Both the position numbers and the translations under genes were made by a program. Shown here in pieces: positions 42,414-49,418 of a DNA stretch of 51,670 nt. The first letter of the stretch is position 1, and every line of letters begins with the position of its first letter. The DNA is from an uncultured Selenomonadales bacterium (GTDB lineage: Bacteria > Bacillota > Negativicutes > Selenomonadales > Selenomonadaceae): positions 1 to 51,670 of the forward strand of contig CAMZAX010000016.1 of assembly GCA_947304355.1 (NCBI GenBank), in the 5' to 3' direction. The notes under the pieces were generated by a model, which was given only the letters and a program-made list of their open reading frames with translations, was not told where the DNA came from and ran no database searches.

Positions 42414-42683
42414 TTAGTATCTGATTGCAAATTTATTCTCTCCTTCCGCGACGGGCAAGTCATCTACCGTAAAGTTCGTGACTTTAATCCAATCGTCGCC
42501 GCGTTTTATTTGCTCGATGAGTCGTTCGACAATGGCGGAGTCGCCCTGCAATTCCATGGTAACGGATCTGTCGCGCATGTTCTTGACCCAGCCGGTGACG
42601 CCCGCAGCCTGCGCGGCTTGCATGACGAAAAAACGAAAACCGACGCCTTGCACGCGACCTTCGGCACGTGCCGCCTTGCGCAC
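42414..42683 (-). CDS. Acylphosphatase 2 (tandem copy)
   Basis: 89 aa. [16 protein letters not shown] contains the phosphate-binding loop and catalytic Arg (VGFR), and GWVKNM the catalytic Asn. It cleaves acyl phosphates such as acetyl phosphate or carbamoyl phosphate. GTG start four bases after the stop of copy 1, the same geometry as the aroQ start. Differs from copy 1 mainly by R/D/S changes and a VMQAAQAA segment. Confidence 0.9.
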   Translation of the reverse strand: MRKAARAEGRVQGVGFRFFVMQAAQAAGVTGWVKNMRDRSVTMELQGDSAIVERLIEQIKRGDDWIKVTNFTVDDLPVAEGENKFAIRY

Positions 42684-42957
42684 GATGTCAGTATCTGATG
42701 GCAAAAGTATTCTCTCCTTCCGTGACGGGCAAATCGTTGACGGTGTAATTCGTGACTTTAATCCAATCGTTGCCGCGCCGTATTTTCGCCATAAGGCGTT
42801 CGACAATTTCGGATTCGCCCTGCAGTTCCATGGTGACGGAGCCGTCGCTCATGTTCTTGACCCAACCGGTGACGCCCATGGCTTTTGCGTTGCTCTGCAC
42901 GAAAAAACGAAAACCGACGCCTTGCACGCGACCTTCGGCACGCGCAGCCTTGCGCAC
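42414..42957 (-). repeat. Tandem duplication of about 270 bases
   Basis: 42414-42683 and 42688-42957 align over their length, including the third-base patterns at the 3' end (TATTCTCTCCTTCCG in both) and the GTG-preceding spacer. Estimated identity by eye is about 80 percent, so the duplication is not very recent. Confidence 0.8.
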
Positions 42958-43032
42958 GCCGTTTACAAGGTTGACAGGCTCGACAAGCTCGGCATCTTCG
43001 CCGCCGCCGAAAATTTTGTTCCAGAAACCCAT
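42688..43032 (-). CDS. Acylphosphatase 1 with N-terminal extension
   Basis: 114 aa. The core is nearly the same as copy 2 ([37 protein letters not shown] and the AIRY end). An extra 25 residues at the N-terminus (MGFWNKIFGGGEDAELVEPV) are absent from copy 2. ATG after GGAG. First gene of the acylphosphatase-aroQ-pepP-efp group, behind its own promoter. Confidence 0.9.
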   Translation of the reverse strand: MGFWNKIFGGGEDAELVEPVNLVNGVRKAARAEGRVQGVGFRFFVQSNAKAMGVTGWVKNMSDGSVTMELQGESEIVERLMAKIRRGNDWIKVTNYTVNDLPVTEGENTFAIRY

Positions 43033-43082
43033 AACATTCAACTCCTCAGTAACGACCAAAATTCAACGGACTCGTCGACGCC

Positions 43083-43111
43083 ATTATACTACAAAAAGAG
43101 AGTTACTTAAA
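43083..43111 (-). promoter_or_regulatory. Promoter of the acylphosphatase-aroQ-pepP-efp operon
   Basis: On the minus strand TTTAAG (43111-43106), 17 bases, and a consensus TATAAT (43088-43083), about 50 bases before the acylphosphatase 1 start. Confidence 0.6.
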
Positions 43112-43116
43112 GTTGT

Positions 43117-43566
43117 TTACTTAACGCCAGCCGCCTCAACCAATTTGCCGTATTTTTCGAGTCGCGTCTCCAGTTGGCTGCGTTCTTGCTGATATTTCGC
43201 CTTGTCTTCCGCGCTGAGTTCGTTGGTTACGTTATCGGACATCAAAACGGCGGTCGCCATTAACGAGCGTCCCATTTCGACAAGTGCCTGCCGAACATCG
43301 GGAGCGGTGTTTACTTGTTTCAAAAGTTCGAGCTCTGCTTTTTCTTCGGGCGTGCCGTCCTTGTTGATGTCTACGCCGTCCATAATCTCAATATAATTGT
43401 CGACGATGTATTTGTTCTGCGCGGCTTCGTCCATTTGCACGTATTGGCGCATTTGCGGCTCCTTAGCCTTAATCGCGTTGTCGACGACCTGGTAGCTGCC
43501 GTAAATCGTAAACGCGCCGATAATTGCCAACAATACCAAGACTACCAGCAAAATTTTCTTCAACAT
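43117..43566 (-). CDS. Membrane-anchored hypothetical protein
   Basis: 149 aa. One N-terminal helix (about residues 4-24, KKILLVVLVLLAIIGAFTIYG) is followed by a charged helical extracytoplasmic part (DKAKYQQERSQLETRLEKYGKL near the end). No family recognised. ATG after GGAGG, 4 bases past the stop of the SbmA-like exporter, so probably co-transcribed with it. Confidence 0.7.
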   Translation of the reverse strand: MLKKILLVVLVLLAIIGAFTIYGSYQVVDNAIKAKEPQMRQYVQMDEAAQNKYIVDNYIEIMDGVDINKDGTPEEKAELELLKQVNTAPDVRQALVEMGRSLMATAVLMSDNVTNELSAEDKAKYQQERSQLETRLEKYGKLVEAAGVK

Positions 43567-43570
43567 GTTA

Positions 43571-45262
43571 TCAACCTCCGATGTTTCGTAAAGTGTAGTT
43601 GCCCGCGCCGTCGAGATTTAATTCAACGTCGTGCAACTTGAACAGCGTGGAACGGTGCCCGACGCTTACGATTGTGACTTCGGGCATTTTTTCGCGCAAA
43701 AGTTCATACATTTCCAGTTCGCGCGGTTCGTCGAGTGCGCTTGTCGCCTCGTCCAGGAAAATATAATCGGGCGCACTTAACAGCACGCGCGCGAAAGCAA
43801 GGCGTTGCTGTTCGCCGAGCGATAAAATCCTGCTCCAATCGTCCGCAACGTCGAGTTTGTCTGTCAGCGCGGGCAAATCGACGAGTTTCAGCGTTTGTTT
43901 AAGTTTTTCGTCGGGCGGCGCGTCCTTTTCGGCGGCGGGATAGATTAATGCGCGGCGCAACGTCCCCAACGGCAGATACGGCTTTTGCGGCAGGAACATC
44001 ACGCGGGATTTTGCCGGCAGTGAAATTTCGCCCGACGCGTAAGCCCAAATTCCAGCCAAAGTTCGCAACAAAGTCGACTTGCCGCAACCCGATGAGCCCG
44101 TCACGAGCAACGACTTGGCGTTTTGCAGTTGGAGCGAAAGTTTTTTCAGCAATTCGCGCCCCGTCGGCAATTTGACGTTTAAATCGGCGATTTGCAATTC
44201 CGGAGCGGTCGCCATCGTGACTTTACTGCGAATTTTTTGCGCGTCGTTCATGTGTTCGGTGAAGCCCGCAAGACGGTTGATTACCGCCGCCAACGAAGCA
44301 AGCGTGTCGTATGAATCGACGAAAAAGCTTAACGCCTCCTGCACGCGCCCGAACGCCGACGAAATTTGCATGAGCCCGCCGAGTTGAATTTCTTTTGAAA
44401 AATATCGCGGAGCCGCCATTAAAAGCGGAACCAAAATCGCCATTTGTGCGTAGCCGTTGACGTAAAAATTCAGGTGCTTGGTCTTTTTCATAAGTTGCCA
44501 ATAATTTTTAATGACGTTGGAGAATTTTAAGTTGAAACCCTCCATTTCGGACGCTTCGCCGCGATAAAATGCAATGCTTTCCGAATTTTCGCGGACGCGC
44601 ATCATGCTGAAACGGAAATCAGCCTCGTAGCGTTGTTGGTCGAAATTCAAGTCGATAAGCCGCCGCCCGACTTTGTGCGCGAAGAAAGTTCCCAGTCCCG
44701 AATAAATGAACGAAAACCAAAACATGTAACCCGGAATGACGAGCCCGGCGATTGTGATTGAGCCGCTCAATTCCCATAAAACCACACCGAACGCCGCCAA
44801 AGTCGTCAGTTGACGCAAAAAACCGATTATCAGTTGCAAAGTCAGCCCGACGAATTGCCCGATGTCCTCCGAGATACGCTGGTCGGGGTTATCCGTCGAA
44901 TCCTGCAGGCGATAATACGTTTGCCCGCCCGTCCACGCGGCAAGATAATTTTTCGTCATCCACGTGCGCCACTTTATCTGCAACATTTGCCGCAAATACA
45001 CGGCGTAAACCGCAATGATTATGTGAAGGAACGCCAGCGCGCTGAATTGCCCGATGAGCGGCCAGAAACTTGCCGCCTCGTAATTTTGCAACGCGTCGTA
45101 GAAAACTTTGTACCACTCGTTAATTTTCACGAGCAGATAGACTATCGCGAAGTTCATGGCAATGACGACCGCCAACAGCCCGCGCGCCTTCCACTTGTCC
45201 TCACTCAACCAATAATCTTTGAACAGCAGCCAGAAGCCACGAAATAATTTTTTCGTTTCCAA
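43571..45262 (-). CDS. SbmA/BacA-like ABC transporter, fused permease and ATPase
   Basis: 563 aa. The N-terminal membrane domain of the SbmA/YddA/ABCD type (about residues 1-330) shows INEWYKVFYDALQNY and WRTWMTKNYLAAW, with QDSTDNPDQRISEDIGQF, the signature EEA-like loop. The C-terminal ATPase has Walker A GSSGCGKST, signature LSLGEQQRLAFARVLL and Walker B YIFLDEATSALD. Relatives transport peptides, bleomycin or vitamin B12. TTG at 45262 chosen for 8-base spacing from GGGAGG. Confidence 0.88.
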   Translation of the reverse strand: METKKLFRGFWLLFKDYWLSEDKWKARGLLAVVIAMNFAIVYLLVKINEWYKVFYDALQNYEAASFWPLIGQFSALAFLHIIIAVYAVYLRQMLQIKWRTWMTKNYLAAWTGGQTYYRLQDSTDNPDQRISEDIGQFVGLTLQLIIGFLRQLTTLAAFGVVLWELSGSITIAGLVIPGYMFWFSFIYSGLGTFFAHKVGRRLIDLNFDQQRYEADFRFSMMRVRENSESIAFYRGEASEMEGFNLKFSNVIKNYWQLMKKTKHLNFYVNGYAQMAILVPLLMAAPRYFSKEIQLGGLMQISSAFGRVQEALSFFVDSYDTLASLAAVINRLAGFTEHMNDAQKIRSKVTMATAPELQIADLNVKLPTGRELLKKLSLQLQNAKSLLVTGSSGCGKSTLLRTLAGIWAYASGEISLPAKSRVMFLPQKPYLPLGTLRRALIYPAAEKDAPPDEKLKQTLKLVDLPALTDKLDVADDWSRILSLGEQQRLAFARVLLSAPDYIFLDEATSALDEPRELEMYELLREKMPEVTIVSVGHRSTLFKLHDVELNLDGAGNYTLRNIGG

Positions 45263-45280
45263 ATGCAAAACCTCCCGCGC

Positions 45281-45313
45281 AAGTATAATTGCCGCGCAGA
45301 TTTTTCGCAAGCA
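45281..45313. repeat. 33-base direct repeat, left copy
   Basis: Matches 45633-45665 at 29 of 33 positions (core CGCGCAGATTTTT-x-GCAAGCA). The two copies enclose the small hydrophobic ORF unit, and each contains a minus-strand promoter. Confidence 0.75.
45282..45310 (-). promoter_or_regulatory. Promoter of the SbmA-like transporter
   Basis: Minus strand TTGCGA (45310-45305), 17 bases, TATACT (45287-45282). It lies within the left copy of a 33-base direct repeat; the right copy contains a matching promoter at 45634-45662. Confidence 0.65.
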
Positions 45314-45335
45314 TGTAAAAAAAATGAACGCCGCC

Positions 45336-45364
45336 TTGAAATCAGACGACGTATAGTTTATAAT
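45336..45364 (+). promoter_or_regulatory. Promoter of the small hydrophobic peptide gene
   Basis: TTGAAA (45336-45341), 17 bases, consensus TATAAT (45359-45364). The predicted start near 45371 places the stem GCTTG-ATGC-CAAGC (45372-45385) at the very 5' end of the mRNA. Confidence 0.7.
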
Positions 45365-45416
45365 CGCTCTTGCTTGATGCCAAGCGGCAAAAGGCGGTTT
45401 AAATCAAAAAAAGAAG

Positions 45417-45431
45417 CCCCCGGAAAGGGGG
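45417..45431 (+). promoter_or_regulatory. Hairpin occluding the peptide ribosome-binding site
   Basis: CCCCC-GGAAA-GGGGG. The 3' arm GGGGG is the Shine-Dalgarno sequence for the ATG at 45440 (8-base spacing), so the folded mRNA would hide it. On the other strand the same hairpin plus a T-run forms a terminator. Confidence 0.65.
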
Positions 45432-45439
45432 TGCATCGA

Positions 45440-45514
45440 ATGTTCACGATTATCTTCAGAATCATCGTAATCACGTTGATAATCCTCTGGATATTCTCAG
45501 GAACAGCCGCCTAA
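45440..45514 (+). CDS. 24-residue hydrophobic peptide, type I toxin-like
   Basis: A single predicted membrane helix (MFTIIFRIIVITLII then LWIFSGTAA), with one Arg at position 7. It resembles in size and character the toxins of type I toxin-antitoxin loci (Ibs- or TisB-like), without claimed homology. It has its own consensus promoter, a 5' end hairpin, a sequestered ribosome-binding site and a convergent antisense promoter, and lies between 33-base direct repeats. A longer in-frame reading from 45263 runs through promoter sequence and was rejected. Confidence 0.6.
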   Translation: MFTIIFRIIVITLIILWIFSGTAA

Positions 45515-45593
45515 GCTTCCCGGCGAATAGCGGCTTACCTTTTTTCGTAGCTCACCTATAGACGAGGGGCTGAACCGCCTTCAAGCAATCGTA

Positions 45594-45624
45594 GCCTCGC
45601 AAATTTCGCGGGGCATTTTTCTTT
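45594..45624 (+). terminator. Plus-strand terminator of the peptide transcript
   Basis: GCCTCGC-AAATTTC-GCGGGGC pairs fully with one U-G pair and is followed by ATTTTTCTTT. On the minus strand the same stem has a C-A mismatch, so it acts mainly on the plus strand. A weaker stem with TTTTTT at about 45512-45545 could end a shorter transcript. Confidence 0.65.
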
Positions 45625-45632
45625 GCCGAAGA

Positions 45633-45665
45633 AATTATAATCGACGCGCAGATTTTTTGCAAGCA
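45633..45665. repeat. 33-base direct repeat, right copy
   Basis: Partner of 45281-45313, offset by 352 bases, 29 of 33 identical. Confidence 0.75.
45634..45662 (-). promoter_or_regulatory. Antisense promoter facing the peptide gene
   Basis: Minus strand TTGCAA (45662-45657), 17 bases, consensus TATAAT (45639-45634). It lies just past the mnmA stop and within the right direct repeat. Confidence 0.65.
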
Positions 45666-45671
45666 GTTCAA

Positions 45672-46694
45672 TCAATCAATTATCGCGCCGCCCAAAACTT
45701 CGTCGCCGACGTAGAAGACAATCGACTGACCCGGCGTAATTGCGCGTTGCGGCTCGTTAAACGTCACATGCAAAAAATTTTCCGCCTCGTCGACGGTGCA
45801 ATCTGCAAATCGCGAACCGTAACGGATTTTGGCTTGCAAAGGCGCGGGCAAAGTCGGCTTGTAAATCCAATGCGCGTCATGAGCCGTCAAAGTCGCGGTG
45901 AAAAGTTTATCGCCCGTGTCGACGACGACCAGACGGTTGGCAACGTCAAGGCGCGTGACGTAAAGCGGTTGCGGCGCGGCAATGCCCAAACCTTTGCGCT
46001 GACCGATCGTATAATTCGCAACGCCGCCGTGATTTCCCAAAACATTTCCGCACGCGTCGACGATTTTGCCCGCTTGCAACGCCTGCGCGGACGGCTCACG
46101 ATTGGCGATAAAATTTTTGTAGTCGTCGTCGGGCACGAAACAAATTTCTTGACTGTCGGGCTTTTCGGCGACGGGCAAGTTCATCTGCGCGGCGAGGCGA
46201 CGGGTGTCGGTCTTGGACAGTTCACCGAGCGGCAAAACGATTCGCGACAATTTTTCCGCCGTCAAGTTGTACAGGACGTAAGATTGGTCTTTTTTAATGT
46301 CGGCGGCTTTTTTCAGCTTGAAGCGTCCGTTCTCGAAGGCGACGCGGGCATAATGACCCGTAGCAAAAAAATCCGCGCCGATTGCAGTTGCAAAGTCGAA
46401 CAGCGCGCCGAATTTAATCTCGCGGTTGCAACGGACGCACGGATTGGGCGTTCGCCCGCGCAGATATTCAGCGACGAAATAATTTTCAACCTCCGCGCGA
46501 AAAATTTTTCTGAAGTCGGCGACGTGATGGCTTATCCCCAAATGCCGGCAGACGTTTTGAGCGTCGGAAGTGTCCTGCCCGTCGAAAAGAATCATCGTCA
46601 CGCCGATAACGTCAAAGCCGCGTTCAAGCAAAAGTGCCGCAGTCAACGAGCTGTCAACGCCTCCGCTCATTGCTACGGCAACTTTTTTGTTCAT
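45672..46694 (-). CDS. mnmA: MnmA, tRNA-uridine 2-sulfurtransferase
   Basis: 340 aa. The PP-loop KVAVAMSGGVDSSLTAALL binds ATP. The catalytic Cys pair appears in NPCVRCNREIKF and DSQEICFVPDDD, and the central GHYARV and C-terminal domain motifs are normal. It thiolates U34 of Lys, Glu and Gln tRNAs. ATG after GGAGG, 15 bases past the VanW stop. Confidence 0.96.
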   Translation of the reverse strand: MNKKVAVAMSGGVDSSLTAALLLERGFDVIGVTMILFDGQDTSDAQNVCRHLGISHHVADFRKIFRAEVENYFVAEYLRGRTPNPCVRCNREIKFGALFDFATAIGADFFATGHYARVAFENGRFKLKKAADIKKDQSYVLYNLTAEKLSRIVLPLGELSKTDTRRLAAQMNLPVAEKPDSQEICFVPDDDYKNFIANREPSAQALQAGKIVDACGNVLGNHGGVANYTIGQRKGLGIAAPQPLYVTRLDVANRLVVVDTGDKLFTATLTAHDAHWIYKPTLPAPLQAKIRYGSRFADCTVDEAENFLHVTFNEPQRAITPGQSIVFYVGDEVLGGAIID

Positions 46695-46709
46695 GTCGAA
46701 TCCTCCAAA

Positions 46710-48005
46710 TCAAAGCGGTCGTTGTTCCTGCTCAAGACGCGGCTTGGGTTTCTCGTAAACGTCGGTGTGCAGGAATTCGCTCTTGATAACGTCGTTGCCG
46801 TTGTACCACACGCGATAAATCGTCGGCGTCATATCGGAGCCTTCGCGCTCAATGGCAATCTCCGCGCCGCCCAAATCAGCCTTTGTGCCGAGGATGTACA
46901 CGCTTAAAGTCGAGCCGTAAGCGTCGGCGATAAGGTAAACGTTGTGCGGGAAGTCGTTGCGGAATTTGAAATCAAGATAACCGTCGGCAACGGTGGCGTC
47001 TCTGCCCGGCGCGACGTAGGTTGATTGATAATAATGCGGCGTGCGTTCGGTCGGCGTCAAGCCCGCGAGCAAAACGGCATTGTAAAGTGTCGAACTGACT
47101 TGGCAGACGCCGCCGCCGTAATCCTCTGCAGGACGCCCGTTGATAATCACGCCCGCGACTTTGTAACCCGCGTCCCACGTGCGTTCGCCAACCGTGTCGT
47201 TAAATGAAAACGTCCAACTGCTTTTCACGAGCTTATGAGAAATGGCGTTGGCGGCGAGCCAAATGTTGTCGCCCCTGTCGCCGGGATAGTAATAAGTGCT
47301 GTAAGTGCCGATAACCGAATCGATATTTTCGATGTCTTCGGTCGTGACGAACGGCGGAATATTTTCGGGCTCAAGGTTAATCGCGCCCTTGGGCAGGTTC
47401 AGCGTCGTCAACGGGTCTTTCAGCGACGCGGCGAGCTGTTCGACGTTGAGTTTCTTGCCGATAACGCCGGGGAATTTTTCAATCGCGCCGCCCGAAGTCA
47501 AATTGACGACGGCGTTGACGGGGTCTTGATTAACCTGCGCGGCAATGGCGTTAAGTTTCTCGTCGAGTAAGGTTGAATCGTAATTTGCGGCGAGCGTGAC
47601 GTTGCGCCCGTTTAGAAAACATTTGATTTGCTCATTAAGGTTGCCGACAGCCGAGCCGCCGCGCCCGTAGTTGAAAGCCTCCTGCGTTGCCTTGTCGACG
47701 AGCGGCGTCAGAGCAATTTCTTCGGGCGTGACGACAAATTCTTGGTCGCCGTAACGGAATTTGAGTTCGTGAACTTTCTGCGCGGCGATGTTGGTGAAAA
47801 CTTTTTCGACGCCGATTTTATCCATGCCGCCGATGTTTTGACCGTCGGCGCGAATACCCAAGACGGTTTTATCTCCGTCAGCGACGGAATCGGACAGCGC
47901 GAGCGTCCCGACACCGACTGCCGCAACCGTCGCCGCAATCGTCACGTAACCTTTCGTCGAGAGCAAATTTTTTAGGTTGAACTTTTGAACTTCCGAAGTC
48001 TCCAC
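46710..48005 (-). CDS. VanW-family protein with YoaR-type domain
   Basis: 431 aa. One N-terminal helix (about residues 17-40) precedes a peptidoglycan-binding-like YoaR region (about 45-220) with repeated GIRADGQNIGGM-type motifs. The VanW domain (about 250-390) has FSFNDTVGERTWDAGYKVAGVIINGRP and YGGGVCQVSSTLYNAVLLAGL. Extracytoplasmic and cell-wall linked; molecular role unknown. GTG start after GGAGG. It has its own promoter and probably leads mnmA. Confidence 0.9.
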   Translation of the reverse strand: METSEVQKFNLKNLLSTKGYVTIAATVAAVGVGTLALSDSVADGDKTVLGIRADGQNIGGMDKIGVEKVFTNIAAQKVHELKFRYGDQEFVVTPEEIALTPLVDKATQEAFNYGRGGSAVGNLNEQIKCFLNGRNVTLAANYDSTLLDEKLNAIAAQVNQDPVNAVVNLTSGGAIEKFPGVIGKKLNVEQLAASLKDPLTTLNLPKGAINLEPENIPPFVTTEDIENIDSVIGTYSTYYYPGDRGDNIWLAANAISHKLVKSSWTFSFNDTVGERTWDAGYKVAGVIINGRPAEDYGGGVCQVSSTLYNAVLLAGLTPTERTPHYYQSTYVAPGRDATVADGYLDFKFRNDFPHNVYLIADAYGSTLSVYILGTKADLGGAEIAIEREGSDMTPTIYRVWYNGNDVIKSEFLHTDVYEKPKPRLEQEQRPL

Positions 48006-48036
48006 AAAAATTTCGCCTCCATGTTTTATTCAGACC

Positions 48037-48064
48037 ATTATACCCGAAAAAATTCATTTATCAA
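48037..48064 (-). promoter_or_regulatory. Promoter of the VanW-mnmA unit
   Basis: Minus strand TTGATA (48064-48059), 16 bases, consensus TATAAT (48042-48037). The -35 overlaps the end of the Wzt-like gene. Confidence 0.7.
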
Positions 48065-49406
48065 CACGTCTAACGGTTAAGTCGTTGTGCCAATGAACAT
48101 AACCGCCGGGCAGGCTCAGATAAGCGTTGGGGCTCACGACGTTGAATTGAAGCGCGCAGGGAATGAAGTCGCACATTTCGGCGGAATTCAGCGTCTCGTC
48201 GAGCGGCGTGGATATGACGCAAGCGATGTCGTACATTTCCTGCCGCAATTCGACCTTGAAACGCCAATCGATAACGTAAACGTCGCCCGCCTTCGCGTCG
48301 AAAATGGCTTTTGTGTCGTTGAAGCGCGAATCGGTGTAAATCAAATCAATGCCCGTTGCGTTGCGAATGTGATAACCCATGCCCAGAAACGCCACGTCGG
48401 TTTGGAAGCGGACGACCATGCGCAATATAACTTCCTGCCCGAAAATGACTTCGCTGATAAGTTCGCCGTTCAAGTCCAAAAGTTGAACGTTGTCGAAGAC
48501 CGCGCGCTTGTCGCCGATACGCTGATAAGTCGCGTTCTTGTCGAAAACGTCTTTGCCGCGCGCCAATGATTCGGCTGAAATTTTTTCTTCGGCAAGAGTT
48601 TTCTCCTGTTGCCCGCGCAGATTATCGGCGACGGCGTTTTGGCGTTGAGTTTGTTCCTCGGTAAGTTCGCCTCGCGATTCAAGCAGCATGTTCCGGTAAG
48701 TTTCCACAACGTCCTTGGCGGGCGCGTCCATTAAAATTTGTCCGTGTTGCATTAAAAAAGCGCGTTGACAAAGATTTTTGACGGCAAAGGTGTCGTGGCT
48801 GACGAAAAGCACCGTCACGCCGCCCGCAATCATTGAACGCATCTTATCCATGCATTTGCTTTGAAAGAACGCGTCGCCGACACTCAAAGCCTCGTCGACA
48901 ATCAAAATATCCGGCTCGACGAACGCATTGACGGCGAAGGCAAGCCGCGCGAACATACCCGACGAATACGTTTTGACGGGCTGATTGATAAAGTCGCCGA
49001 TGTCCGCGAAGGCAATGATGTCGTCGACCTTGGCGTCCATAGTCTCGCGGCTGTGACCGATAAGCAAACCGTTCATGTAAATGTTTTCGACGCCCGTCAT
49101 ATCGGGATTGAAGCCCGCGCCCAATTCAAGCAGCGACGCGATACGCCCGTTGACTTGCAAAGTGCCGCCGCTTGGTGTCAAGACGCCCGTGATTATTTTC
49201 AACAGTGTGGATTTGCCCGCGCCGTTCTTGCCGACAAGCCCGACGTTTTCGCCGCGCCGAATTTCAAACGACACGTCCTTTAACGCGTAAAAATCTTTGC
49301 TGTAGCGTTTGTGGAACGGGTGGAAAGTTTCCTTGAGCCTGTCGATGTCGCGCTCGTAGATTTTGTAAATTTTGGTGAGGTTTTCGGCTTTAATCGCAAC
49401 GTCCAA
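48054..49406 (-). CDS. Wzt/TagH-like polysaccharide ABC transporter ATPase
   Basis: 450 aa. N-terminal ATPase: Walker A GKNGAGKST, LLELGAGFNPDMTGVENIYMNG (typical of polysaccharide exporters), signature YSSGMFARLAFA, Walker B ILIVDEALSVGD. A linker of about 50 charged residues leads to a C-terminal Wzt-type carbohydrate-binding beta domain (about 300-445). The cognate Wzm/TagG permease is not next to it. TTG start after AAGGAG. It lies 12 bases after the chemoreceptor gene. Confidence 0.9.
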   Translation of the reverse strand: MDVAIKAENLTKIYKIYERDIDRLKETFHPFHKRYSKDFYALKDVSFEIRRGENVGLVGKNGAGKSTLLKIITGVLTPSGGTLQVNGRIASLLELGAGFNPDMTGVENIYMNGLLIGHSRETMDAKVDDIIAFADIGDFINQPVKTYSSGMFARLAFAVNAFVEPDILIVDEALSVGDAFFQSKCMDKMRSMIAGGVTVLFVSHDTFAVKNLCQRAFLMQHGQILMDAPAKDVVETYRNMLLESRGELTEEQTQRQNAVADNLRGQQEKTLAEEKISAESLARGKDVFDKNATYQRIGDKRAVFDNVQLLDLNGELISEVIFGQEVILRMVVRFQTDVAFLGMGYHIRNATGIDLIYTDSRFNDTKAIFDAKAGDVYVIDWRFKVELRQEMYDIACVISTPLDETLNSAEMCDFIPCALQFNVVSPNAYLSLPGGYVHWHNDLTVRRVDK

Positions 49407-49418
49407 AAGTTTTTCTCC

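Larger units (their letters stand above)
45405..45627 (-). ncRNA. Candidate antisense RNA to the peptide mRNA
   Basis: A minus-strand promoter (45634-45662) would start transcription near 45627. On this strand CCCCC-TTTCC-GGGGG (45431-45417) followed by CTTCTTTTTTT is a terminator. The predicted RNA of about 220 nt is fully complementary to the peptide gene's ribosome-binding site, coding region and 3' region. Predicted from sequence signals only. Confidence 0.5.

Noticed and set aside
42684-42806. Longer start for acylphosphatase 2
   Set aside because: The extra codons are antiphase reading of the end of acylphosphatase 1; the fold starts at the GTG at 42683.
45657-46907. Plus-strand open frame of 416 codons
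   Set aside because: Antisense to mnmA and the end of the VanW gene; composition of a mirror frame.
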